DNA of 53,113 bases from Pseudobutyrivibrio ruminis (GCA_015057315.1 SVER01000024.1:1-53113); one strand, 5' to 3'. Shown: positions 33,677 through 43,008, numbered from the stretch's first letter. The notes: generated from the letters alone by a model not told the origin. Program-made: numbers and translations.

Positions 33677-35935
33677 ATGGCAAATCACGATTTCGCACAA
33701 TGGAATGGTTTCGTAGGTCGCGTTTGGAAAGATAACGTTGATGTACGTGACTTCATTCAGAACAACTACACTCCATATGATGGAGACGAGTCATTCTTAG
33801 CTGGTCCTACAGCCGCTACTAACACTCTTTGGGGCAAGCTTCAGGAGCTTCAGGCAGCAGAGCGTGCTAAGGGCGGTGTACTTGATATGGAGACAGAGAT
33901 TGTTTCTTCACTTACATCATACGGCCCTGGCTACATTTCAGATGAGACAAAGGATCTTGAGCAGATCGTTGGTCTTCAGACAGACAAGCCACTTAAGAGA
34001 GCATTCATGCCTTACGGTGGTATCAAGATGGCTGAGCAGTCTTGCAAGATGTATGGCTATGAGCCAAGCGAGAAGCTTCACGAAATCTTTACAAAATATC
34101 ATAAGACACATAACCAGGGTGTATTCGATATCTACACTCCTGAAATTTTAAAGGCACGTCACAACAAGATCTTAACAGGTCTTCCTGACACATACGGTCG
34201 TGGACGTATCGTCGGCGATTACAGAAGAGTTGCTCTTTACGGTATTGATTACCTTATCGAGAAGAAGCAGATTGACTTCGCTAACACAAACCGTCAGGGT
34301 ATGAGACGTTACGACTTCCAGCTTCGTGAGGAAATCACAGACCAGATCAATGCTCTTAAGGGCATGAAGGAAATGGCTGCTTCTTACGGCTTCGATATTT
34401 CTAAGCCAGCTGCTAACGCTAAGGAAGCTGCTCAGTGGTTATACTTCGGTTACCTTGCAGCTATCAAGACTCAGAACGGTGCTGCTATGTCAGTTGGTCG
34501 TGTATCTACATTCCTTGATATCTACATGACACGTGACCTTGCTAACGGCGTTATCACAGAGTCTGAGGCACAGGAAATCATCGATCACTTCACAATGAAG
34601 TGCCGTATGGTTAAGTTTGCTCGTATCGAGTCTTACAACCAGTTATTCTCAGGTGATCCAGTTTGGGCTACACTTGAGGTTGGTGGTATCGGTCTTGACG
34701 GACGTCACCAGGTTACAAAGACTTGCTACAGATTCCTTCACACACTTGAGAACATGGGACCTTCACCAGAGCCAAACCTTACAGTTATGTACTCTAGCCG
34801 TCTTCCTGAGTCATTCAAGAAGTACGCTGCTAAGATTTCTGTAAACACATCTTCTATCCAGTACGAGAACGATGATGTTATGAGAGTTACATGGGGCGAT
34901 GATTACTCAATCTGCTGCTGTGTATCTGCTACAGAGACAGGTAAGGAGCTTCAGTTCTTCGGTGCTCGTGCAAACCTTGCTAAGTGTCTTCTTTACGCTA
35001 TCAACGGTGGTGTTGATGAGAAGACTCATGATCAGGTTGGTCCTGAGTACACACCAGTTACATCTGAGTACCTTGACTATGATGAGGTTATGCACAAGTT
35101 CGATCAGATGATGGATTGGTTAGCTCACATGTATGTTGGAGCACTTAACATGATTCACTACATGCACGACAAGTATTACTATGAGGTTTGCCAGATGGCC
35201 CTTATCGATACACACGTACGTCGTTCATTTGCTACAGGTATCGCTGGTTTCTCACACTGTGTAGATTCACTTTCAGCTATCAAGTACGCAAAGGTTAAGG
35301 CTATCCGTGATGAGGACGGAATCACAAAGGATTTCGAAATCGAAGGTGACTTCCCACGTTACGGTAACGATGATGACAGAGCTGATGAGATTGCTGTATG
35401 GCTTCTCCGCACATTCATGAGCAAGCTTCGTCACATCCACACATACAGAGATTCAGAGCCTACAACATCTATCCTTACAATTACTTCAAACGTAGTTTAT
35501 GGTAAGGCTACAGGTGCTCTTCCAGACGGAAGACCAGCAGGCGAGCCACTTTCACCAGGTGCTAACCCAGCATACGGTGCTGAGAAGAGCGGTCTTATCG
35601 CTTCTCTTAACTCTGTTGCTAAGCTTCCATACGAAGAGGCACTTGATGGTATCTCAAATACACAGACAATCAACCCAGGTGCTCTTGGACACTCAGAGGA
35701 AGAGCGTGTTAACAACCTTGTTAACGTTCTTGACGGATACTTCGATCAGGGTGCTCATCACCTTAACGTTAACGTATTTGGTAAAGAAAAGCTTATCGAT
35801 GCTATGGAGCATCCAGAGAAGCCAGAGTACGCTAACTTTACAATCCGTGTATCTGGATACGCTGTTAAGTTCATCGACTTAACAAAAGAGCAGCAGCTTG
35901 ACGTTATCGCACGTACATGCCACGAGGCACTCTAA
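33677..35935 (+). CDS. pflB: Formate C-acetyltransferase (pyruvate formate-lyase)
   Basis: A 752-residue glycyl radical enzyme that splits pyruvate with CoA into acetyl-CoA and formate, the main anaerobic pyruvate route. The C-terminal radical loop [10 protein letters not shown] (Gly near residue 727) and the active-site cysteines in [20 protein letters not shown] (about 413-432) are present, the latter with three consecutive Cys. The length is the family norm. Codon use is strikingly uniform (CTT, GCT, ATC, CGT), the sign of a very highly expressed gene. GGGATTG sits before the ATG. It is followed by its activase pflA, with a hairpin repeat between them. Confidence 0.97.
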   Translation: MANHDFAQWNGFVGRVWKDNVDVRDFIQNNYTPYDGDESFLAGPTAATNTLWGKLQELQAAERAKGGVLDMETEIVSSLTSYGPGYISDETKDLEQIVGLQTDKPLKRAFMPYGGIKMAEQSCKMYGYEPSEKLHEIFTKYHKTHNQGVFDIYTPEILKARHNKILTGLPDTYGRGRIVGDYRRVALYGIDYLIEKKQIDFANTNRQGMRRYDFQLREEITDQINALKGMKEMAASYGFDISKPAANAKEAAQWLYFGYLAAIKTQNGAAMSVGRVSTFLDIYMTRDLANGVITESEAQEIIDHFTMKCRMVKFARIESYNQLFSGDPVWATLEVGGIGLDGRHQVTKTCYRFLHTLENMGPSPEPNLTVMYSSRLPESFKKYAAKISVNTSSIQYENDDVMRVTWGDDYSICCCVSATETGKELQFFGARANLAKCLLYAINGGVDEKTHDQVGPEYTPVTSEYLDYDEVMHKFDQMMDWLAHMYVGALNMIHYMHDKYYYEVCQMALIDTHVRRSFATGIAGFSHCVDSLSAIKYAKVKAIRDEDGITKDFEIEGDFPRYGNDDDRADEIAVWLLRTFMSKLRHIHTYRDSEPTTSILTITSNVVYGKATGALPDGRPAGEPLSPGANPAYGAEKSGLIASLNSVAKLPYEEALDGISNTQTINPGALGHSEEERVNNLVNVLDGYFDQGAHHLNVNVFGKEKLIDAMEHPEKPEYANFTIRVSGYAVKFIDLTKEQQLDVIARTCHEAL

Positions 35936-35954
35936 TATAGTTGTTCCCCTCTGA

Positions 35955-36008
35955 AAGCCTTCCCCCTCTGGGGGAAGGTGGCCCGCAGGGCCGGATGAGG
36001 GGATTTTT
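35955..36008. repeat. GC-rich hairpin repeat between pflB and pflA (type F)
   Basis: GCCTTCCCCCTCTGGGGGAAGG forms a strong hairpin, followed by GGCCCGCAGGGCC and GGATGAGGGGATTTTTTT. It is a full copy of the unit found as an inverted pair at 7945-8059. The trailing T run could make it a partial terminator between the two genes. Confidence 0.75.
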
Positions 36009-36023
36009 TTATGAGGTAGATTT

Positions 36024-36758
36024 ATGAGTGAAATTATAGGATACATAAATAAATTTGAAAGCTTCGGTGCCGTAGATGGCCCTGGAATTAGATTTTTGAT
36101 TTTCTTAAATGGATGTAAGATGCGCTGTGCATTCTGCCACAATCCTGAGACATGGGCTGAACACCAGGGTGAAGAATATACTGCAGACCAGGTTCTTGAA
36201 AAAGCTCTTCGCTTCAAGCCTTATTGGAAAAAGGATGGAGGTATCACAGTCAGTGGTGGCGAGCCACTTCTTCAGATTGATTTTGTATTAGATTTATTTA
36301 AGAAAGCCAAAGCTAAGGGTATCACCACTTGTATTGATACCGCAGGTCAGCCTTTCACTCACGAAGAGCCTTTCTATAGCAAATGGAAGGAGCTTATGAG
36401 TGTTACAGACACTGTAATGCTTGATATCAAAAACATCGACCCTGAGGAGCATAAGAAGCTTACAGGTGTTGATAACGCCAACATCCTTGAAATGGCAAAA
36501 GAAATATCTGATATGGGCATTCGCATCTGGATTCGCCACGTACTTGTACCTGGCGGAAGCGACAACGACGAACTATTACACCGCACCAGAGAGTTTATCG
36601 ACACACTTGATTCTGTTGAGCGTGTAGAGGTTCTTCCTTACCACAGCCTTGGCGTTCCAAAATATGCTGAGCTTGACATCCCATACCGCTTAGAGGGTGT
36701 AGAATCCCCTACCCCAGAGCGTATCAAAAATGCTAAGGAAATACTTGGCGCAAAATAG
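36024..36758 (+). CDS. pflA: Pyruvate formate-lyase activating enzyme
   Basis: A 244-residue radical SAM enzyme that installs the glycyl radical on PflB. The [4Fe-4S] motif is CKMRCAFCHNPETW (about residues 28-41), preceded by GAVDGPGIRFLIFLNG. Later motifs are GGITVSGGEPLLQ, TCIDTAGQ and WIRHVLVPG, all typical of PflA. The size is normal. It begins 89 bp after pflB with GAGGT at the ribosome site, and a hairpin terminator follows 25 bp past the stop. Confidence 0.96.
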   Translation: MSEIIGYINKFESFGAVDGPGIRFLIFLNGCKMRCAFCHNPETWAEHQGEEYTADQVLEKALRFKPYWKKDGGITVSGGEPLLQIDFVLDLFKKAKAKGITTCIDTAGQPFTHEEPFYSKWKELMSVTDTVMLDIKNIDPEEHKKLTGVDNANILEMAKEISDMGIRIWIRHVLVPGGSDNDELLHRTREFIDTLDSVERVEVLPYHSLGVPKYAELDIPYRLEGVESPTPERIKNAKEILGAK

Positions 36759-36782
36759 AAATAATTAGTTGTGAATAAAATG

Positions 36783-36835
36783 CAAGCTACCGCATTTCTC
36801 TAAATACGAGAAATAGGTAGCTTGTTCTTTTTTTG
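36783..36835 (+). terminator. Rho-independent terminator of pflBA
   Basis: CAAGCTACC / GGTAGCTTG encloses an inner ATTTCTC / GAGAAAT stem and is followed by TTCTTTTTTT. It is bidirectional in appearance. Confidence 0.88.
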
Positions 36836-36860
36836 CAATTTTATTGTTTTCTCTGTATTA

Positions 36861-36960
36861 ATTAACCTTAAAATCTGCCTCCGATACTATAAACCCTGCA
36901 GCTGCAAGAGCATCTTTTTCTGCTGCTGATGAGCCATAGACCTCCAGCTCACCATACGGC
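36861..36960 (-). other. Short open frame overlapping the M13 gene end
   Basis: On the minus strand, shifted one base from the M13 frame, about 33 codons stay open past the M13 stop (LPYGELEVYGSSAAEKDALA and on to a TAA near 36862). Composition looks protein-like. The M13 product already ends in the usual family tail, so this is not its continuation; it may be a gene remnant or chance. Confidence 0.25.
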
Positions 36961-39069
36961 AATTCTCTTTTCAGGAGCAATATACATTCCATCCCCCTCT
37001 TTTATATCATAGGTTTCATAAAACTCGTCAAATTGCTGCATAGTTACATTTCCTCTTAAATAATGAAGAGGATGTGGGTCAGTAAGTGCACATTTTTCCA
37101 TAAACTCTAGAGTTCCAGCTCTCGCCCAAAGCTTGGCGTTAGCTCTAAAGAATTTGTCGTAGTCAAAGCCATCTATCTTCTTTGCCATTATGAGCATACA
37201 CTTAAAGCCTGCCATATCTGCAATTGCCTCTGTCTGGATAAGCTGTCCCTTAATCGGTGTTCCATCATCGAATGCTACTACACCATCATAATATTCCACC
37301 ATTTTGTCAGCTCTTTCCATGAATGCATTGTAATCCTCTTCGGTCCACCAGTCCTTCACATTGCCATCTGCATCGTACTGAGCTCCATTTGTATCAAAGG
37401 CATGTGAAATCTCATGACCGATGACTGAACCAAGTGCTCCGTACTTTTCCTCAATGGACATATCGCTTCTGTATGTAGCATCGCAGAAAAAGCCTGGAAT
37501 AATATTTATGGAATTGTTAGTAGGATTATAATAAGCATTTGTGCTGAGTATATTTATTCCCCAAAGTTCTTTATCCACTTTGCCGTTGATATGTGTCAGC
37601 TTCTCCTCATGGTCGCACTTTGCATAATCAATCATTGCCTGAAGGTATGTTCCACCTTCTTCCTTTGGAGTCACATAATACATAGAATCATCAGGCCACT
37701 TATCAGGATAAACTGCGTGAATTACAACATTTTCCAGCTTGTATTTTGCCTGCGCTTTCGTTTCTTCTGAAAGCCAGTCTATAGTATCAAGCATCTCCTT
37801 GTATGTATCTATAGTATCCTGACAAATATCTGTAATTTCTTTCTTAATATCTTCATTCAAATATTTTTCGATATAAATACGTGATACATTATCAGAAAAA
37901 TGATTCATAGTCGTATCATAAGCAGCGTCCTCATCAGATTTACTTTCACTTATGCCACTATACTCCCTTGAAAGCTTCTGACTTGTTCTGTATGCATCTT
38001 CATCAACAAAAGTAATAAAGGATACAGCCGCTTGTACGGTCACATAAGCCATGATTTCATCAAAATTCTCTTCAGTATAGACTTCATTCAAGCCCTTCAA
38101 CCAAGCTGGTTCATTAACATTGATAAGCTTCGAATCCGAATAGCCAAACTTTTCCATATACTGTGGAAGTGGATAGTTTGGTGACATTTCCTTCAAATCC
38201 TCCATAGTAACAGGATTTATTGACTCTTTGACAAAGCCAGGGTCACTCTGCTCAAGCCTGGTTTTCATAGAGGCTGCAATTTTCTTCTCAAGGCTAAACT
38301 GATTTTCGATAAGCTTAGCAATTTCTTCCTCAGAGTAGCCCAGCCTTCCAAGCATGTATTTTGCAGCTCCTTCATTATAGGTATTCCTACGCTTTCCTTC
38401 CTCTGTAAGTTCCTGATACTCTGCAGAATCTAAAAGGGAAAGTGTAGTACTATATATATCTACCTGGTAAAGAGTTGAGTCATCAGTATTCGTACCTATA
38501 TTCACATTTGTCAAATAATTGCCATATACAAAGTAGTCATCAGTGAGCATATATTCATTTAATTCTTCTAAGCTACTGATACTCTTTAATTTATCAAAGA
38601 AAAACATTAGCGGTTCAACGCCCTGCTCATTTCTTGTTTCCCAGTCAAGGAACAATTCATAAAAGCTTTGTGGCAGCTTCGCATCTCTCTTATCAAGAGT
38701 CTTGTCTGCGAGAATATCAAGGCATCTTTTCTTTACAGTATCTGCTGCATCAAAAATAGGAGTTTCGTTTGAATATCCTGGGCGCAGACTAACATCCATA
38801 AAATAATCATGATTGACATTAAGATAAAAATCATCCTTCAAATCAGGATTAGTCTCATCTGTAACAATGCCAATGATATTGCTGTTTAACCAAGGAGTCA
38901 TTGCAGAGGTATCTATTTCGGATACACTGGCTTCTTCCTTAACATCCTTAGTGCTATCTTCTGTTTGAGTAGTAGGAGTGGGATTACTACCACATCCTGT
39001 CAGCAAGGACACTGTCAATATCCCAGCCATCATTTTGGTAAGTGTACTTCTGAAAGCATTTTTTTTCAT
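36949..39069 (-). CDS. M13 family metallopeptidase lipoprotein
   Basis: A 706-residue neprilysin-type (PepO-like) zinc peptidase that degrades peptides outside the membrane. The N-terminus has a lipoprotein signal (MKKNAFRSTLTKMM...LLTGCG, Cys near residue 27), then a Thr/Ser-rich linker. Catalytic motifs are NAYYNPTNNSI, VIGHEISHAFD (HExxH, about 540) and EAIADMAG (ExxxD), and the protein ends RIAVW, like the conserved C-x-V-W tail. The ATG at 39067-39069 has AAGGAG upstream. Most bacterial M13 enzymes are cytoplasmic PepO; a lipoprotein form fits peptide feeding in the gut or rumen, which is inference. Confidence 0.92.
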   Translation of the reverse strand: MKKNAFRSTLTKMMAGILTVSLLTGCGSNPTPTTQTEDSTKDVKEEASVSEIDTSAMTPWLNSNIIGIVTDETNPDLKDDFYLNVNHDYFMDVSLRPGYSNETPIFDAADTVKKRCLDILADKTLDKRDAKLPQSFYELFLDWETRNEQGVEPLMFFFDKLKSISSLEELNEYMLTDDYFVYGNYLTNVNIGTNTDDSTLYQVDIYSTTLSLLDSAEYQELTEEGKRRNTYNEGAAKYMLGRLGYSEEEIAKLIENQFSLEKKIAASMKTRLEQSDPGFVKESINPVTMEDLKEMSPNYPLPQYMEKFGYSDSKLINVNEPAWLKGLNEVYTEENFDEIMAYVTVQAAVSFITFVDEDAYRTSQKLSREYSGISESKSDEDAAYDTTMNHFSDNVSRIYIEKYLNEDIKKEITDICQDTIDTYKEMLDTIDWLSEETKAQAKYKLENVVIHAVYPDKWPDDSMYYVTPKEEGGTYLQAMIDYAKCDHEEKLTHINGKVDKELWGINILSTNAYYNPTNNSINIIPGFFCDATYRSDMSIEEKYGALGSVIGHEISHAFDTNGAQYDADGNVKDWWTEEDYNAFMERADKMVEYYDGVVAFDDGTPIKGQLIQTEAIADMAGFKCMLIMAKKIDGFDYDKFFRANAKLWARAGTLEFMEKCALTDPHPLHYLRGNVTMQQFDEFYETYDIKEGDGMYIAPEKRIAVW

Positions 39070-39292
39070 AGTCTCAATCTCCTTATATGCCAAATATACA
39101 ATCTAATATGATTATAAAAATTATCACCATATAAATTGTGTATATTCCTTGAACTTTCAAATAATACAGTTTTTACTTTTACCAGCAAATATCCTTATGC
39201 CTGCGAATGCTTAAATAACAGATTCTTCACAATCTGGAAACATTTTAAGTCTATAATATCCTCAGTTAATAATAAATGAGGAGGGCTTGTGT

Positions 39293-39460
39293 ATGTATTT
39301 CGAGATAACAACGGTAACTGGAGAATTTGTTTACATTAACATGCAGCAAATTACTGCTGTAGAGCCTGTTGAGCATGCGGTGTGCACCTCAGATGGCAGT
39401 AGATATAAAATGACTCCGGATTCTTATGATTCTCTTATAAAGAATTTAGGGATTGTTTAA
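39293..39460 (+). CDS. 55-residue small protein, FlbD-like size and strand pattern
   Basis: A short gene with GAGGAGGG before the ATG. It encodes MYFEITTVTGEFVYINMQQ, then an alternating strand pattern and the C-terminus SYDSLIKNLGIV. The pattern (short strand, turn with Asn, hydrophobic strand, acidic loop, strand, helix) is reminiscent of small FlbD-type or LytTR-tail proteins, but no specific match is claimed. It is divergent from the M13 peptidase gene. The translation signal and unbiased codons favour a real gene. Confidence 0.5.
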   Translation: MYFEITTVTGEFVYINMQQITAVEPVEHAVCTSDGSRYKMTPDSYDSLIKNLGIV

Positions 39461-39514
39461 CATGAATGCGTATTTATCAATGTTTTTAATTTAATACTTA
39501 CATTTTGGATTTAA

Positions 39515-39735
39515 TCATGATACAATTGCTTGGCAATTGAAAAGAGTATGGTTAAATTGGAAACGCACATCCTCCGGATGATAACGAACAACACATTAAT
39601 TCTTATGACTTCTTGTGGGCTACTTAAGGAAAAAGCCCACAAGAACTTGGCTTTGCCAAGCAATATTTTCTTTCAGAAAATATTGGTCAATCCCCGGTTC
39701 TTGATTTTCTGATGAAAATCAAAAACCTATAGTTA
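39515..39735 (+). promoter_or_regulatory. Structured five-hairpin leader before the DUF2798-like gene
   Basis: After an extended -10 (TGATACAAT, 39518-39526) the 230-bp leader holds successive hairpins. These are CATCC/GGATG (39568-39580), CTTGTGGGCT/AGCCCACAAG (39612-39643), CTTGGC/GCCAAG (39646-39660), AATATTTTC/GAAAATATT (39662-39684) and GGTTCTTGATTTT/AAAATCAAAAACC (39696-39727). In addition TTGCTTGGCAA (39526) is complementary to TTGCCAAGCAA (39653). No riboswitch class was recognised and no T tract follows the last stem. The ribosome site GGAGG follows. Confidence 0.5.
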
Positions 39736-39759
39736 TTCATTATCAGAAGGAGGTTTTTT

Positions 39760-40257
39760 ATGCCAAAAAATAAGTTTCAGGATGTAGTTTATACAATTAT
39801 CATGGCCACTATCATGGTTTACGGAATGGTGGTTTACAACGTAGCTCTTAACATGGGTGGTGTTAGCGGTGCCACTTTCTTAGCAGCTTTACATGAGCTT
39901 CCAATCATGGTGCCTGTCGCATTTATCCTTGAGTTTTTCATCGTAGGTAAGATTGCTAAGGCTCTTGCCTTCACAGTAGTCCGCCCTACAGATAGACCAC
40001 AGTTCATCACTTATGCAATTTCTATTTGCATCTGCTGTATCATGTGCCCTATCATGAGCCTTGTTGCTACTATCCTTTTCAAGGATACTAAGACATTTGG
40101 TACATGGGTACAGACATGGGCTATGAATTTCCCAATGGCTCTTTTATATCAGCTATTCTACTGTGGACCATTTGTACGTCTTATCTTCCGCAGCATCTTC
40201 CGCGAGAAGAAGGAACAAAACACAAGCGCAGCTAAGAGCGAATCTAAGGCAGCATAG
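39760..40257 (+). CDS. DUF2798-like four-helix membrane protein
   Basis: A 165-residue integral membrane protein with four hydrophobic segments (about 8-30, 38-65, 83-107, 118-145), a Pro in the ELPIMVPVAF segment and a basic C-terminal tail (REKKEQNTSAAKSESKAA). The arrangement of two related helical hairpins fits the DUF2798 family of unknown function. A strong AGAAGGAGG ribosome site and a long structured leader precede it. It is convergent with the GH13 gene and separated by a long palindrome. Function is unknown. Confidence 0.75.
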   Translation: MPKNKFQDVVYTIIMATIMVYGMVVYNVALNMGGVSGATFLAALHELPIMVPVAFILEFFIVGKIAKALAFTVVRPTDRPQFITYAISICICCIMCPIMSLVATILFKDTKTFGTWVQTWAMNFPMALLYQLFYCGPFVRLIFRSIFREKKEQNTSAAKSESKAA

Positions 40258-40272
40258 TTTATTTCATAAAAC

Positions 40273-40369
40273 AAGCCTGACTGTAATTCGCAAGCTCTAA
40301 TATTTCATTTGCTTCACATGTTAGTGAAGCAAAGAAATCATTAGGCTTGTGAATGTAACAGTCAGGCTT
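40273..40369. terminator. Long three-tier palindrome, bidirectional terminator
   Basis: Three nested stems: AAGCCTGACTGT / ACAGTCAGGCTT outside, CAAGCTCTAAT / ATTAGGCTTG in the middle and GCTTCAC / GTGAAGC at the apex, separated by internal loops. It overlaps the stop codon of the GH13 gene on the minus strand and lies 16 bp after the DUF2798-like gene on the plus strand. Confidence 0.7.
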
Positions 40370-42002
40370 ATTTATTATCCAATGTTATCGTATATACGGT
40401 AGGGCTTGAAATTGTAAGCTTTGCCATTTTTCCATTGTAACTTCTTACTATCTTTATTGCACCATCATCCGCTGTGATAGATACATCTCCCATTTGTAAA
40501 ATAGGATTCTTCTTAAGGGCAATCAGTTCCTTAACCTTATTTAGGAATTGCTTGTCCCAATTACTCTCATCCCAATCAAAGCAGCGCCTGCAATCCGGGT
40601 CGTAACCCCCTTCCATGGCATGCTCAGTGCCATAATATATACATGGTGCGCCTGGCATAAACATGCTAAGGGCTAATGCAGTCTCAAGCTTTTTCTTATC
40701 CTTGCCACATTTTGTAAAGAAGCGGTCAGTATCATGTGAATCCAATAGGTTCAACATCATATAGTTTACCTGCTTCATGTTGCGCATCAAAATACCGTTT
40801 AGATGCTGTGCAGTTTTAAGTGCATCACAGCTTTCTTTAGCAAAATAATCCAGGCATATCTTCGTATATGCGTAATTCATAATGCTATCCTGCTGCTCTC
40901 CTTGAAGTGAAGGGTAAGCATCGTGCCAATTTTCACCAATAATTACGGCATCACTCTTCTTAGCCTTAACAGCCTTTCTAAACATTCGCCAAAAATCGTG
41001 GGATACCTCATCGGCAACGTCTAATCTCCAGCCATCTATATCTGCAACATCAATCCAATAGGTTGCTATATCAAGCAAAAATTTCTGCACATCAGGATTT
41101 GCAGTATTTAGCTTTGGCATATATTCACAATAAGCAAAACATTCGTAATTACGATTATCAAGGTCTGCCTTATCCCCATCGATAATGAACCAATCATGGT
41201 ACTTAGAAGCTTTGCCGTTTTTAACAACATCTTGAAACTGAGCCATCTTGTAGCTGCAATGATTAAATACTGCATCACATACAATCCTGATTCCACGTGC
41301 GTGAGCCTCCTTAACAAGCTCTACAAAATCCTCTGTTGTACCAAACTGTGGGTCGATTTGTTTGTAATCGATTGTGTCATATTTATGATTAGAGTCTGAC
41401 CAAAAAATTGGTGTCAGATAGATGGCAGATATACCTAAATTCTTTAAGTAATCCAGCCTTTTAATGATTCCTCGCAAATCACCACCTGCATGACTTCTAG
41501 GGGTAGGCTTATCCCCCCACTTCATATCGATGTAGGACATATCCTTATTCTCATTACCGATACAGAATCTATCCACAAATATCTGGTAAAACACTGTGCC
41601 TGGCATCCAGTCAACTATTGGCATAACATCATTTTCATTAATGTATGGCAATTGGAAGAAATTGTAAAAGCATTCCTCAAAATCATAAGTTTCAGTTACG
41701 CCATCCTCACTGAAATAATACTTTTTCCCATTCTCTTCAAGCTCAAAAATATATACCAATCGAACATCATTAATCTTTAGCTGAAGCTCATAGTATGCAA
41801 AAATCTCATCCTCATACTTAAGTGGGACATCTACTGTAAATCGCTTTTCTTTATAATCATATTTCACCCCATAGATAAGTCTCACCTTTAGACCTGCATC
41901 AGCATCTTCCTTTGCTGTCCTTAGTCTAATAACAACTTCTTCCTTCGATAATGCAAAGCAATATCTAGATTCTGGTATGTGTAGTACTGCGTGCTTATTC
42001 AT
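40368..42002 (-). CDS. GH13 neopullulanase/cyclomaltodextrinase-type alpha-glycosidase, copy 1
   Basis: A 544-residue cytoplasmic enzyme (no signal peptide) that would cleave maltodextrins or cyclodextrins. The N-terminal about 120 residues form a CBM34-like domain, and the catalytic barrel starts at TVFYQIFVDRF. The four GH13 regions are DAVFNHCS, GWRLDVADE (nucleophile Asp), IIGENWHD (acid/base Glu) and LLDSHDTDR (transition-state Asp). A C-terminal beta domain ends the protein. It is about 87% identical by eye to the GH13 at 48340-49974. It is divergent from its own LacI gene, with an operator just after its predicted start of transcription. Confidence 0.92.
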   Translation of the reverse strand: MNKHAVLHIPESRYCFALSKEEVVIRLRTAKEDADAGLKVRLIYGVKYDYKEKRFTVDVPLKYEDEIFAYYELQLKINDVRLVYIFELEENGKKYYFSEDGVTETYDFEECFYNFFQLPYINENDVMPIVDWMPGTVFYQIFVDRFCIGNENKDMSYIDMKWGDKPTPRSHAGGDLRGIIKRLDYLKNLGISAIYLTPIFWSDSNHKYDTIDYKQIDPQFGTTEDFVELVKEAHARGIRIVCDAVFNHCSYKMAQFQDVVKNGKASKYHDWFIIDGDKADLDNRNYECFAYCEYMPKLNTANPDVQKFLLDIATYWIDVADIDGWRLDVADEVSHDFWRMFRKAVKAKKSDAVIIGENWHDAYPSLQGEQQDSIMNYAYTKICLDYFAKESCDALKTAQHLNGILMRNMKQVNYMMLNLLDSHDTDRFFTKCGKDKKKLETALALSMFMPGAPCIYYGTEHAMEGGYDPDCRRCFDWDESNWDKQFLNKVKELIALKKNPILQMGDVSITADDGAIKIVRSYNGKMAKLTISSPTVYTITLDNK

Positions 42003-42069
42003 AATTCTCCTTTTCCCAATGCATATATATTCTTAAATTCAGGTTACAACAAAGCCTTTACGGCCAATT

Positions 42070-42188
42070 ATTTAACCGTTTAAATTGATTAGATACTACA
42101 CTCTTTTCACCACACTGTCAATAGGTTATATTGACAATCTCATAAATGAACTTCATAATTGATTTATCAATCGATTAAACGGTTAAAT
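42070..42188. promoter_or_regulatory. Divergent promoters and two LacI-type operators, module 1
   Basis: Back-to-back -35 boxes (TGTCAA at 42116-42121 for the minus strand, TTGACA at 42131-42136 for the plus strand) form a palindrome. With 17-base spacers the -10 boxes are TAGTAT (minus, 42093-42098) and CATAAT (plus, 42154-42159). Operators ATTTAACCGTTTAAAT (42070-42085) and ATTAAACGGTTAAAT (42174-42188) lie just downstream of each start, fitting repression of both directions by LacI. Confidence 0.75.
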
Positions 42189-42199
42189 GGAGGCGTGAA

Positions 42200-43000
42200 A
42201 TGGCAAGCAAAAAAGTTACCATCAAAGATGTTGCAAAAGAAGCCGGCGTATCTGTAGCAACAGTTTCTTACGTGGTTAATGGAAGGACAGATCTTAAAAT
42301 ATCTGATGAGACCAGAAAGAAGGTGCTTCATGTAATAAACCTTCTTAACTACTCCCCTAATCAGGCTGCTAAGGCTTTAGCTTCAAAAAGAAAAAACCAG
42401 GTTGGCTTTGCTATTTCCCATACAGATTCTGTACTAAAGGCTGCTGACCAAATGAAGGTAATGACAGCAATCACAAAATTTCTTGGAGATAAGAACTATG
42501 ATGTGTTTTTAATTCCACCTGCTAAATTTGAAAACTACGGACAAGCCGATGCCCTTATTTGCTATGATTTGGACAAAAGTACTTTTTCTGCTCTTGGTGA
42601 TTGTAACTTTGCTCCTCTGCTTGCTCTTGATTGCTATATCAATGACCCACTATTCTTCCAGATAAACACCAATCTTGACAGGCTAAAAGCAGCTGCAAAT
42701 GAAAAATTTTCAGGTGAAAAATATCAGTATGTAATGCTTGATACTTCCAATACCGAAAAGAAGAATTTCACTAAAAATACCTTTGATGATGTATTATTTG
42801 TATCAACACCAGCAGATTTGCAAGGAATTACCGCCCCCAATGTACTTATTTCAAGTGAGGTTCTTTTGCCATTTATTCCTGACAAATGCAATGTCTGCTA
42901 CGAGCCGGATATTACCCATGAAAAAATGGAGCTCCTTTTTGCAGCCTACGATAATGCTGCAAACAGAGTTCCAATTGAAAACCATAATTTGTGTTGTTAA
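42200..43000 (+). CDS. Compact LacI-family regulator, copy 1
   Basis: A 266-residue repressor. The N-terminal helix-turn-helix and hinge (KVTIKDVAKEAGVSVATVSY, then NYSPNQAAKALASKR) are canonical LacI. The effector part (about 68-266) is about 60-70 residues shorter than the usual 270 and lacks the normal C-terminal sub-domain pattern, although FLGDKNYDVFLIPP and ADALICYD follow the first lobe. It is about 82% identical by eye to the copy at 50984. It is divergent from GH13 copy 1. Strong autoregulation is suggested by an operator between its -10 and ribosome site (TGGAGG). The inducer is likely a maltodextrin, by context. Confidence 0.88.
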   Translation: MASKKVTIKDVAKEAGVSVATVSYVVNGRTDLKISDETRKKVLHVINLLNYSPNQAAKALASKRKNQVGFAISHTDSVLKAADQMKVMTAITKFLGDKNYDVFLIPPAKFENYGQADALICYDLDKSTFSALGDCNFAPLLALDCYINDPLFFQINTNLDRLKAAANEKFSGEKYQYVMLDTSNTEKKNFTKNTFDDVLFVSTPADLQGITAPNVLISSEVLLPFIPDKCNVCYEPDITHEKMELLFAAYDNAANRVPIENHNLCC

Positions 43001-43008
43001 TATAGGAG

